Source: Actinomycetes bacterium
GTDB taxonomy: Bacteria; Actinomycetota; Coriobacteriia; Coriobacteriales; Eggerthellaceae
Direction of reading: 5' to 3'
Length of the DNA: 55,758 nt
Assembly (NCBI GenBank): GCA_023460315.1
Contig: JAEWQO010000017.1
Location: 1-55,758, forward strand
Part shown: piece after piece, positions 47,615-55,059 of the stretch
Layout: every line of letters starts with the position of its first letter
Position numbering within the stretch: position 1 is the stretch's first letter
Program-made: the position numbers and the translations under genes
Notes under the pieces: generated by a model
The model's database searches: none
What the model was told of the DNA's origin: nothing
Seen by the model: only the letters and a program-made list of their open reading frames with translations

Positions 47615-48478
47615 TCAATGCGCACTGAACACACTTTTGCTTAGGCTGCCTGTCTTGAACAGGGAGAAGCAGAGCAGCACCGTATAGCCCAAAACGCCCC
47701 ATATGGCCGTATGAATGTTGTCTGAAAACACCGTGCTGTTTAAAAGCACCGAGTAAATGGCAATGCAGACCATAATGAGAAAGCCCTGAAATGCGACGGC
47801 AAACAGGGATTTTAAATAATTCTGGCCGATGGAGCCCCATTCCCGGTTGACCATGGTTGCAAAGGGAATAGCTGCCACCGAAGTGGTGAGATAGATTTCC
47901 AGCATACGGCCATATACGATCAGGAAAATGCAGACCGACAATGCTTTCATGCACAGGCTGAGGATGGCCGATTCCATGTACAGCCCCATCAGTGCGTACC
48001 ATTCCATGGATTCCAGCTGCGCTTGCAGTCCGTCCATGGCCAGATTGATATTGAGACTGCCGGAGATAATCCCCGCGCTGCCATTTACGGCGCGCTGGGC
48101 AAGGTCGAACACACCCATGACAATATCAAAGGTGTGGGTAAGGATATAGGTCGCGGCAAAGGTCTTGAAGATCCACTTAAAAAAAATCCAGGTGTCAAAA
48201 TCGTGCATGTTGTTCTTTTCGATAATCAGCTGGATCAGCTCATAGCACAGCACGAAGGTCAGTATCATTCCGGCAATGGGAAGAATTACCGTGTCTGAAA
48301 GAGACTTAATCATGGAGAAAACACCGGAGTTAAATGCCTCCGGTGTTTGCCCCACCTGGCCTGCAATTTCACCGGCTTTGGCGTTCACTTCCTCGAACAT
48401 ACCCTGAAAGTTGCCGGTGATGCCGCCGATTAAAGCCTCCTTAAACCATTCGCCTATTTTGTCAAGAAGGCTGTTCAT
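47615..48478 (-). CDS. VirB6/TrbL-like polytopic channel protein
   Basis: A 287-residue membrane protein with about six hydrophobic helices (around 63-85, 100-120, 160-185, 190-205, 222-245 and 255-275). A 55-residue N-terminal amphipathic region is followed by DTVILPIAGMILTFVLCYELIQ. The late motif VNREWGSIGQNYLKSLFAVAFQGF is typical of VirB6-like proteins of Gram-positive elements. It should form part of the inner-membrane channel. It follows the Maff2 gene by 11 bp, as in other Tn1549-like elements. GGGGG before the ATG is a moderate ribosome site. Confidence 0.85.
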   Translation of the reverse strand: MNSLLDKIGEWFKEALIGGITGNFQGMFEEVNAKAGEIAGQVGQTPEAFNSGVFSMIKSLSDTVILPIAGMILTFVLCYELIQLIIEKNNMHDFDTWIFFKWIFKTFAATYILTHTFDIVMGVFDLAQRAVNGSAGIISGSLNINLAMDGLQAQLESMEWYALMGLYMESAILSLCMKALSVCIFLIVYGRMLEIYLTTSVAAIPFATMVNREWGSIGQNYLKSLFAVAFQGFLIMVCIAIYSVLLNSTVFSDNIHTAIWGVLGYTVLLCFSLFKTGSLSKSVFSAH

Positions 48479-48489
48479 AGGCGGCCCCC

Positions 48490-48705
48490 TTAACTGAACA
48501 GACCGGACAGCATGGGAATCAGCTTAATGCCGATCAGCACAACACCGCCGCCTGCCATGAGCTGTTTCATGCCTTGCGATTTCGCACCCGGGTTATCGTT
48601 TCCATAACCTTCCAGAAGATTGATGACACCCCACACAGCAAGACCTGCTCCAAGGGCGATGACAAGGACTTTTAATACGTTAATGGCTTCTGTGAAAAAT
48701 TCCAT
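48490..48705 (-). CDS. Maff2-family small membrane protein (VirB2-like)
   Basis: A 71-residue protein, MEFFTEAINVLKVLV, with two membrane helices (about 8-30 and 48-68) and a short polar loop containing NDNPGAKSQGMKQLMAGGG. The ATG at 48705 lies 9 bp after GGAGG; the longer frame to 48852 crosses the leader hairpins and is rejected. Family members sit beside VirB6 in conjugative elements and have the size and topology of VirB2 pilins. It may form the channel lining or a very short conjugative pilus. A leader of about 160 nt with several hairpins precedes it. Confidence 0.85.
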   Translation of the reverse strand: MEFFTEAINVLKVLVIALGAGLAVWGVINLLEGYGNDNPGAKSQGMKQLMAGGGVVLIGIKLIPMLSGLFS

Positions 48706-48826
48706 AGATTGTTTCCTCCTTTTAAATTCGTTATTTGAATGGATGCTATCCAGATATATGACGGAGCCTTTTAGCTCCGGCTGGACAAAGCAAATGCCTG
48801 CCGATACAGGCTGAAAAATAAAAATT
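48706..48826 (-). promoter_or_regulatory. Structured leader upstream of the Maff2 gene
   Basis: Besides the terminator at 48827-48863, two more hairpins are visible: GCCTG/CAGGC around 48796-48811 and GGAGC/GCTCC around 48765-48780. They lie in an untranslated stretch with no clear promoter consensus. It may set a different expression level for the channel genes than for VirD4. Confidence 0.35.
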
Positions 48827-48863
48827 CCCTCTCCGCGCTGTGCAAGGCACAAAACGGAAAGGG
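48827..48863 (-). terminator. Intrinsic terminator after the coupling-protein gene
   Basis: CCCTTTCCG / CGGAGAGGG (one G-U-compatible mismatch), followed by AATTTTTATTTTT on the minus strand, three bases after the VirD4 stop. Confidence 0.65.
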
Positions 48864-48866
48864 AGG

Positions 48867-50666
48867 TCAGGGCGTCTGCTCGGATTCAAACTCATACAGC
48901 TCATAGGATTCGTTGGGTTTGACCTTGAGCCGGGTAGACAGAAACCGGGCGATGTCAAAAGCATTCTTTTCATCGGCGTCGGCCAGATATTTGTAATTCT
49001 TGTGCCGTGTAAGGTCGTATTTGTCACTGAAAAAGGGTCTGACGCCGCGAAGCTGCAAAATGCACTTGGAACCGTCCATCACGGCCAGTTCATCCATACT
49101 CATCAGTTCCTTGCCCAGCTTCTGAAAGTTCTTGCCGTAGGATGGCGAATTGCCTCTGGTTTCGCTGTTGTTAAACATGTCGATGGTTTCTTTGCCCAGA
49201 CTTTCGGTCAGGTCCTTGAGGGTGGTTTTTTCCGCACCGCCCAGGAAAATCCGGGCGTCCATATTGCCCACAATCGTATCACAGGCATCCTTATACAAGC
49301 TTTTGAGCTGGCTCTGTGCCTGCAAAATGACGCAGGCCGAAATCTCGCGGCTTCGTATGGTGGCAATGAGCTTATCAAACTTTGGAATCTGCCCGATGTT
49401 CGCAAATTCGTCTAAGAGGCATCGCACATGCACCGGCAGGCGGCCGCCGTATTCGTTGTCGGCCTTATCGCACAGGAGGTTAAAAAGCTGGCTGTACATG
49501 AGGGCGGCAATAAAGGAAAAACTGTCGTCCGTATCCGAAATGATAATGAACAAGGCGGTCTTGCGGTCGCCCAGCGTATCCAGCTCCATCTCGTCGTAAG
49601 CAATCAGCTCCCGCAGCTCTTTTATGTCGAACGGAGCTAGTCTGGCTCCGCAGGAAATCAGGATGGATTTTGCTGTTTTTCCCGCCGCCAGCTTATATTT
49701 TCGATACTGCCGCACGGCGAAATGCTGCGGTGAACGCTCCTCCAGCGCGTCGAACATGAAATCAACCGCATTTTTATAGGATTCGTCATCCTCTCTGACC
49801 TCCATGGCGTTAATCATTTCCACCAGCGTATTCATGTTGCGCTCCCGGTCGGGGGCTTCATAGTGGATATAGCCGATCAAAGCGCAGTACAACAACGTTT
49901 CTGCCTTGACCCAGAAGTCGTCCCCGGATTTCCCCTCGCCCTTGGTGTTGGCTACCAAAGCCGTAACCAGCTTGAGAATATCCTTTTCCGAGCGGATGTA
50001 TTGGAACGGGTTATAATGCATGGATTTGGCAAAATCAATGGTGTTCAGCACCTTGATCCGGTAGCCGAACCGCTGGAGCATCTTCCCGCACTCAATGAGG
50101 ACGGTGCCCTTGGGATCGGTGCAGACATAGGACACCGGGTATTTCTCCGACTGGCACTGCATGAGGTTTGGCTTGAGCCAGAACCTGGTCTTACCGGAGC
50201 CGGAGCCGCCTACAATCAGCACATTTTTATTCCGGGCATATTTGGCCGGTCGCGGTCTGCCGTTCATGGTCAGTCCCTCGGTCTGCGTCAGAATAATGTT
50301 GTTATCGGGATTCTCGTCCATATATGGCTTGATGTCTTTTTCCGTACCCCACCGGGCGGAGCCGTATTCTATGTCCTTGCGCCACTTCTTGGCGTTCTTC
50401 TTTTTAAAATACACAATGCCGTAGATGGCGGCGGTGCCCGCAAGACCGGACAGCAGATCGTGGGGATCGAAAGACGGTACGGGGCTTGCCAGTGCCGTGT
50501 CCAGCCTGCCGACACAGAGAATCAGCTGCTGGATAACATCACCTCCGGCCGCCAGCCGCCATGCTCCGCCCACCTTATTGCAGAACCAGAATACCAGCAC
50601 ATAGGGAATATTGGGCAGTACCCGCTTTTTCACCAGCGGGAACCAATCGGGAACGCGGTGCTTCAT
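48867..50666 (-). CDS. VirD4/TraG-family type IV coupling protein
   Basis: A 599-residue ATPase that links the relaxosome to the channel. Two N-terminal membrane helices (about 18-45 and 72-92) are followed by YGSARWGTEKDI, the Walker A GGSGSGKTRFW (about 152-160), YVCTDPKGT, and the Walker B RCLLDEFANIG (about 416). Later come CVILQAQSQLKSLY and DARIFLGGAE, family signatures. The end is acidic (YELYEFESEQTP). The ATG overlaps the PcfB stop as ATGA. In other systems coupling proteins recognise substrates through basic C-terminal signals, which makes the tail motif on other element proteins notable. Confidence 0.93.
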   Translation of the reverse strand: MKHRVPDWFPLVKKRVLPNIPYVLVFWFCNKVGGAWRLAAGGDVIQQLILCVGRLDTALASPVPSFDPHDLLSGLAGTAAIYGIVYFKKKNAKKWRKDIEYGSARWGTEKDIKPYMDENPDNNIILTQTEGLTMNGRPRPAKYARNKNVLIVGGSGSGKTRFWLKPNLMQCQSEKYPVSYVCTDPKGTVLIECGKMLQRFGYRIKVLNTIDFAKSMHYNPFQYIRSEKDILKLVTALVANTKGEGKSGDDFWVKAETLLYCALIGYIHYEAPDRERNMNTLVEMINAMEVREDDESYKNAVDFMFDALEERSPQHFAVRQYRKYKLAAGKTAKSILISCGARLAPFDIKELRELIAYDEMELDTLGDRKTALFIIISDTDDSFSFIAALMYSQLFNLLCDKADNEYGGRLPVHVRCLLDEFANIGQIPKFDKLIATIRSREISACVILQAQSQLKSLYKDACDTIVGNMDARIFLGGAEKTTLKDLTESLGKETIDMFNNSETRGNSPSYGKNFQKLGKELMSMDELAVMDGSKCILQLRGVRPFFSDKYDLTRHKNYKYLADADEKNAFDIARFLSTRLKVKPNESYELYEFESEQTP

Positions 50667-51127
50667 AGCTCATGACCTCCCCGATCTTTGTTTTTCACCC
50701 GGTCGGTGACCTGATTCTTCGCAAGCTCCTTCATCCTGCGCAGCGTACCCAGCACGGAGGGCTTTTCAGCGGTTTTGCTAAGCGTTTTCCGGCTGTATTC
50801 CGAAAAGGCCGCCGTCAGCGACTCTGTCTGCCGCGCCTTAAAATACACCGTATATTTGGGCGGGACGGTGGCTGCGTCTTTTTCAACGTGATAGCTGACG
50901 CCGTGCTTGCGGGCCACGCGGTCAAAATCCCGGATTCGTCCCATGACCTCAATATTGGAGGTATCCCCGCCCAGCGTCCGGTTCAGGCGGCGCAGGCTCT
51001 GACGGCCGGACTTGGGTGTATCGCGGGATTTTTTCATCTGCCGCAGAGCGGCGGCCATGGCCTTTGCCAGCACTCGGCTTGTCAGCTTGGCTGTCTTTAT
51101 GGAGAGCGCCACGGTTTTTTCGTTCAC
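50663..51127 (-). CDS. PcfB-like protein with KPSV tail
   Basis: A 154-residue basic protein, of the PcfB/DUF3801 type by position and pattern: NEKTVALSIKTAKLTSRVLAK at the start, LRQMKKSR, then VMGRIRDFDRVARKHGVSY and KYTVYFKARQTESLTAAFSEY. The end is KPSVLGTLRRMKELAKNQ...GGHEL. The start is GTG at 51127, with GGAG further upstream than usual. It overlaps the coupling-protein gene by 4 bp, as PcfB and PcfC pairs do, and may help deliver substrate to VirD4. It combines a likely adaptor with the tail motif. Confidence 0.82.
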   Translation of the reverse strand: MNEKTVALSIKTAKLTSRVLAKAMAAALRQMKKSRDTPKSGRQSLRRLNRTLGGDTSNIEVMGRIRDFDRVARKHGVSYHVEKDAATVPPKYTVYFKARQTESLTAAFSEYSRKTLSKTAEKPSVLGTLRRMKELAKNQVTDRVKNKDRGGHEL

Positions 51128-51225
51128 TTGTTCTTGAATGGCTCCTCAACTCCTTTCTTCCTGATTTCTATAACATGGGGCTTTAGAGGGAGGTGACCGG
51201 GCATGGCCGGGAAATGCAAACGCCG

Positions 51226-52011
51226 TCATGAATCGGCCTCCTCGGGATTCGGAGTGCGGGTCATACCCGGCAGGATGCCGCATTCCCGCAGGGTTTCATA
51301 CAGGAACAGGCGTCCTGCCTGTGTCCAGTAGGTGCGCGTCGAAGCTGCGGTTTCATTGATGTAATAAGTGCGGGTGCGGGTATATCCCTGATCCGCATAA
51401 CGCTGATACGGGAGCCAGATGCCGCCCACACGATACTGAATGCCAAGCCGGTGCAGGAGCTGGTTGAAGGCGACGGCTGACATGCCGTAATCCTTGGCGA
51501 TGATGCTCACCGGCATCACCTGGGGGCACTGGAGCAAAAGCTCGCAGTAGCGTGCCTTTGGCAGTGCCGCGTCCAGCCGCTCCCGGAGCCGGTCGTTTTC
51601 CGCCTGTTCCTCCAGCAGCGTTTCCAGCATAACCTGAGAAAAATCACTGCTGGACAGCATCTGTTCGATGACCTCCGGTGTAATGTATGCCCCATGCCTG
51701 CGGAGGGAGGGTAAAATCTCCGATGTCACCCAGCGCTTGAACTTTTTAGCTGTCGGCAGCTTGCTGGACAGTATCAGGGAATATAAGCCTGACTCGTTGA
51801 TGATGAGCAGCTTTTGTGTTCCTCCGGGGGTTACCATTTCGGTAACCCCTTGGTCTTCCTCATCAACGTGGCGTTTTACATCTCTTGTGACATTGGAATA
51901 GCCCAGAGCCGCCGCAACATCTTTGCCAATGAACCAGGGCTGACCCTCAATCTCCAGAACCCGAACCTTACCAAACTCCTCGCTGTGAAATTGTTGCAGT
52001 TTGTTTTCCAT
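51226..52011 (-). CDS. BRO-N/KilAC antirepressor-like protein
   Basis: A 261-residue protein of phage type. Residues 10-105 are a BRO-N domain (VRVLEIEGQPWFIGKDVAAALGY, FKRWVTSEILPSLRRHGAY). A helical linker is followed by a KilAC-like domain (about 135-245) with PVSIIAKDYGMSAVAFNQLL and YQRYADQGYTRTRT. Such antirepressors relieve repression in phages and occur as cargo regulators in mobile elements. It sits between the primase-like gene and PcfB, so it could switch on the transfer operon. GGAGAG precedes the ATG. Confidence 0.85.
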   Translation of the reverse strand: MENKLQQFHSEEFGKVRVLEIEGQPWFIGKDVAAALGYSNVTRDVKRHVDEEDQGVTEMVTPGGTQKLLIINESGLYSLILSSKLPTAKKFKRWVTSEILPSLRRHGAYITPEVIEQMLSSSDFSQVMLETLLEEQAENDRLRERLDAALPKARYCELLLQCPQVMPVSIIAKDYGMSAVAFNQLLHRLGIQYRVGGIWLPYQRYADQGYTRTRTYYINETAASTRTYWTQAGRLFLYETLRECGILPGMTRTPNPEEADS

Positions 52012-52027
52012 GCTGTTTTCTCTCCTC

Positions 52028-52984
52028 TCAAATAGAATGATCCGCCCTGGGGCGGCATGGCCGTTCCTGTTCTCTGGTCCGGTGCCGGAGGAACAGCAGC
52101 GTATCGTTGTAATCCTTTCCTACAGGCGGCGGTGCGCGTCCAAAGGCAATATGGGAAAACGTATCCTTACCGGACAATCCGGCGATTCGCTTCCCCAGCC
52201 GTTCACCGGCCTCGTCATTGTCCGTACAGATCAAGCAGTCGGTGACGCCGGGATGCCGCTCCAGAAAATATTCCACCGCCAGAATGGAGGTGCCGCCTGT
52301 TGCCAGCCGCCAGCCGTCAAAAGCGTCATAGCCCTGCTTCCACATGCTCTGATGGGAAAGGGAATCTATCGGTGCTTCAAATATTGCAAGCCGGTGGCCG
52401 TTTTCCGCATTGGCCGGGGGCAGAAGAAAGCCATAGCGTTTATCGCTGCCGTCCAAATCCCGCCGAAACTGCCCGGATATACCGCGCATACAGCCAAAGC
52501 GGGTTTTGCCCTGCTCATTCTTGCCGGTAAACACACAGTTGTGATTCAGGGCGCTTTCATATAAAATCCCGGCACGGATGCAGGCTGCGATTATCTCACG
52601 GTCAATGCCCCGGCCTTGCAGATACGCGCTCACGCGGTCATTGTTCCGGTTGCGCGGCGGCAGCTTAAAGGGCAGCCTTTTCTCCGGCTTAGGGACTGGC
52701 GGGGCATAAGACAAGGAAAGATCGTCGCAGAGGGTACGAACGGCCTCCACAAAGCTCAGATTCCGCACGTCAATCAGATAATTGAGTGCCGTTGCGGTTT
52801 TTCTCCCGTAATCACGGCTGTTCCAGCACCATTTCCCATTGGAGATCACAAAGCTGTCGTGGTCGCGCAGGACATATCGGTTCGGCCCCTGCCGGACAAG
52901 GTTCTGCGGTTCATGACGCTGCATATATGCGAGAATATCTACCTGCTTTGCCTGCGCGATCTGTTCCTCGGTTACGCCGGGCAA
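52028..52984 (-). CDS. DUF3991/TOPRIM primase-like protein
   Basis: A 318-residue protein. Residues 5-110 have the VDILAYMQ....(L)VRQG..YVLRDHDSFVI pattern with WNSRDYGRKTATALNYLI, as in DUF3991. The TOPRIM part follows, with the acidic residue in LAIFEAPIDSLS (about 200) and DND in LICTDNDEAGE (about 253). It lacks a full primase catalytic and helicase set and may act in strand synthesis in the recipient. The start is TTG at 52984 with GGTGAT 5 bp away, supported by the usual family start. Separated from ParB by two terminator-like hairpins. Confidence 0.82.
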   Translation of the reverse strand: MPGVTEEQIAQAKQVDILAYMQRHEPQNLVRQGPNRYVLRDHDSFVISNGKWCWNSRDYGRKTATALNYLIDVRNLSFVEAVRTLCDDLSLSYAPPVPKPEKRLPFKLPPRNRNNDRVSAYLQGRGIDREIIAACIRAGILYESALNHNCVFTGKNEQGKTRFGCMRGISGQFRRDLDGSDKRYGFLLPPANAENGHRLAIFEAPIDSLSHQSMWKQGYDAFDGWRLATGGTSILAVEYFLERHPGVTDCLICTDNDEAGERLGKRIAGLSGKDTFSHIAFGRAPPPVGKDYNDTLLFLRHRTREQERPCRPRADHSI

Positions 52985-53100
52985 GGTATATCACCGAAAA
53001 CCTTTTGCCCTTTGGAACATCCTTGGAGCCGATTGTAAATCCTTGTGTTTTGCGTCATGCCGCAGCCTCCTTTCATTGTTGTGAAAAGCAAAAAAGCCCC

Positions 53101-53128
53101 GGCACGGACGGCATATACCGTTCGCACC
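53101..53128 (-). terminator. Second terminator-like hairpin after parB
   Basis: GGTGCGAACGG / CCGTCCGTGCC on the minus strand with G-U-compatible changes, then GGGGCTTTTTTGC. Follows the 53143-53181 hairpin in tandem. Confidence 0.5.
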
Positions 53129-53142
53129 AGAGCAATGGGGGA

Positions 53143-53181
53143 ATGAAAAAAACAGAGCGTCCGCTTTTACACGAACGCCCT
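53143..53181 (-). terminator. Terminator after parB
   Basis: AGGGCGTTCG / CGGACGCTCT (53154-53181), 8-nt loop, followed by GTTTTTTTC on the minus strand, just past the ParB stop at 53192. Confidence 0.65.
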
Positions 53182-53191
53182 GCCTGTTCTG

Positions 53192-54094
53192 TTATTCATT
53201 GGCGGCGCGCTTTCTGCGCCAGCCTTCCAGCAGCTTCAAAATGACGGTTTCCATCTGCTTGGGAGTGTATTCGGATGGGAAATATTCCGACAATCGGCTT
53301 CCGGTCAGAGTGATTTTTGCGGGCGGCTTCTTTTCCTCGCCCATGATTTCGTCCAGAAGCGCTCCCGTGAGAGTGCCTGCCTGACTGTACTTTTTCAGCC
53401 GAAGCGCCTGGGAATGGGAGGGGGTCGCTTCATATTTCGCCATACAATCCAGAAGTGCCGACTGCTCTTTGCGGGAGAGATAGGAAAGCTCCACGGCAGG
53501 GTTAAAGGCGATCTTGCCCCCATCGGTCCTATCCAGCAGGCCAGGCACCAGCTCGGTGAGGCGAATGTAACGGAATATCTGACTTTTGCTTTCTCCTGCC
53601 TGCTTGGCAACCATATCCGCGGACAGGGTGCCGGGTACAACGCCCTCCAGCTTCACACCTCGATGATTGAGGGCTTCCAGCTTCATACGGTATGCCCATG
53701 CCTTTTCACTGGGCAGAAGCGTTTCCCGCTGGAGGTTGGTATCCACCATAATAATGGTCGCTTCATCATCGTCCATTTCGCGGATAATGACTGGCATGGT
53801 GGCTTTTCCGGCCAACTCACAGGCGCGCTTGCGGCGATGCCCTGCAACAATTTCATATCCGCCCTCCGGCCGGGGTCGCACAATACCGGGCACAAGTACG
53901 CCGTATTTCTTTACGCTTTCGGCGGTTTCCTGCATACCTTCGTCGTCCCGCACCTGAAAGGGGTGGTTTTCAAAGGAAAACAGTTCGTTCAGGGGAACCT
54001 CCTGCACCTGTTCCACAGAGGTCTGTACGGCAGGGCCAATCTGAAAGATATCATCATAGCTGGCGAGAGCCAGCGTTCCTTTTGTTTTAGGCAC
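53192..54094 (-). CDS. parB: ParB-family partition protein
   Basis: A 300-residue protein. The ParB/Srx-like domain (about 30-125) shows LNELFSFENHPFQVRDDEGM, VKKYGVLVPGIVRP and GYEIVAGHRRKRACELAG, followed by IIMVDTNLQRETLLPSEKA. A helix-turn-helix region comes next (MVAKQAGESKSQIFRYIRLTELVP), then an element-specific C-terminus with SEYTPKQMETVI. GTG at 54094 is chosen because GGGAGG is 9 bp away, versus 3 bp for the TTG at 54100. It overlaps ParA by 8 bp. With ParA it should stabilise the excised circular form or control its copy number. No canonical parS was seen. Confidence 0.9.
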   Translation of the reverse strand: MPKTKGTLALASYDDIFQIGPAVQTSVEQVQEVPLNELFSFENHPFQVRDDEGMQETAESVKKYGVLVPGIVRPRPEGGYEIVAGHRRKRACELAGKATMPVIIREMDDDEATIIMVDTNLQRETLLPSEKAWAYRMKLEALNHRGVKLEGVVPGTLSADMVAKQAGESKSQIFRYIRLTELVPGLLDRTDGGKIAFNPAVELSYLSRKEQSALLDCMAKYEATPSHSQALRLKKYSQAGTLTGALLDEIMGEEKKPPAKITLTGSRLSEYFPSEYTPKQMETVILKLLEGWRRKRAANE

Positions 54095-54899
54095 TGGCAA
54101 GCACCTCCCTTACATGGGGGTCGCAGGAGGCAAGGAGCTTCTCCGTCAGGCTTTCATAGGCGGCGGCAACCTTGCCGTTGGGGTCATGTGCATAAATGCT
54201 TTTACCCAGCTTGGCAATTTCCGAGGCTCTTACCGAACGAGGGATTTTTCCGAATATCCGCAGCTTATCCCCATAGGCCGCTGTCAGTGTTTCAATAATT
54301 TCCCGCGCGTCGTTGGTGCGCTCGTTGACCATTGTGAGAAGAATGCCGGTGATGGTAAGCTCCGGATTGATCTGGCGGCGCACACGGGCTACAGTTTTGA
54401 GCAGAAGCTCCAGTCCCTTTGCGGGCAGATATTCCGCCTGTACGGGAATGAGAACGGAATCCGCCGCCGCAAGGGCGTTCACCGTCAGCATTCCCCGCGA
54501 GGGGGAGGTGTCTACGAGAATAAAATCATACAGCGGCTTTACGGCTTCAACATATTGCCGCAGGATGGTTTCGCGGCTCATGGCATTGACGAGAGAAATT
54601 TCTACCCCGGAAAGCTCAATGCTAGCAGGCATAAGATCAACGCCTTCGATCTGGCGGATGATCCCCTCCGATACCGGCATAGGATTTTCCTGTAATATCC
54701 CGTTCATAACATTTGCGAGGGTGACGGGCAGTTCCTCCGGCTTTGGAAAGCCGAGGCTGATAGTAAGCGATGCTTGTGGGTCGGTATCCAACAAAAGAAC
54801 CTTTTTCCCCTTACGGGCAAGACCAAAACCTAAGCTGGAGGTTGTAACTGATTTTCCGACACCGCCTTTTTGATTGGATATGCTAATTACAGTTGCCAA
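54087..54899 (-). CDS. parA: ParA-family partition ATPase
   Basis: A 270-residue Soj/ParA-type ATPase. It carries the deviant Walker A KGGVGKSVTTSSLG from residue 11, VLLLDTDPQAS, the switch DFILVDTSPSRGML, and VLIPVQAEYLPAKGL. The start is TTG at 54899 behind GAAGGGA. It is the first gene of the large minus-strand run and probably the most upstream in its operon. Its last codons (REV-LASA) contain the ribosome site of ParB. No strong -35/-10 pair was found in 54900-55000. Confidence 0.92.
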   Translation of the reverse strand: MATVISISNQKGGVGKSVTTSSLGFGLARKGKKVLLLDTDPQASLTISLGFPKPEELPVTLANVMNGILQENPMPVSEGIIRQIEGVDLMPASIELSGVEISLVNAMSRETILRQYVEAVKPLYDFILVDTSPSRGMLTVNALAAADSVLIPVQAEYLPAKGLELLLKTVARVRRQINPELTITGILLTMVNERTNDAREIIETLTAAYGDKLRIFGKIPRSVRASEIAKLGKSIYAHDPNGKVAAAYESLTEKLLASCDPHVREVLASA

Positions 54900-55000
54900 A
54901 TAGTATCCCTTCCTTTCCCGAAGAATTTCGGCGCTAACATAACAAACAGTTTTTCCGCATGGTTTTTACGTTAGTTTTCTCTTTGGAAAAAGAATGAAAA

Positions 55001-55059
55001 AATAACGACGAACCTATGAAAACCCTTTGTTTATGCGGATTTCTGGTTTCGTCGTTATT
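55001..55059 (-). terminator. Long-stem terminator at the right edge of the element
   Basis: AATAACGACGAACC (55001-55014) pairs with GGTTTCGTCGTTATT (55045-55059) with one unpaired base; the 30-nt interior is A/T-rich. On the minus strand TTTTTTCATTC follows. It begins at the stop of the rightmost gene and likely ends its transcript. Confidence 0.6.

Larger units (their letters stand above)
6243..55059 (-). mobile_element. Integrative and conjugative element (Tn1549-like core), ends approximate
   Basis: The interval holds a relaxase, MobC, coupling protein, VirB4, VirB6, PrgI, a wall hydrolase, topoisomerase III, ParA/ParB, antirestriction proteins and the giant methylase-helicase typical of Tn1549-like elements of Clostridia. 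Nearly all genes lie on the minus strand with overlaps or gaps of a few bases. GC content rises inside compared with both flanks. No integrase, resolvase or transposase was found, and no convincing att direct repeats were seen near 6.1-6.3 kb and 54.9-55.1 kb. The element may therefore extend past the window, with the signalling genes as cargo, or may depend on a recombinase elsewhere. Confidence 0.75.

Noticed and set aside
54900..55057. att site or terminal inverted repeat of the element
   Set aside because: The inverted repeat at 55001-55059 fits a terminator, and no matching sequence was found near 6.0-6.3 kb.
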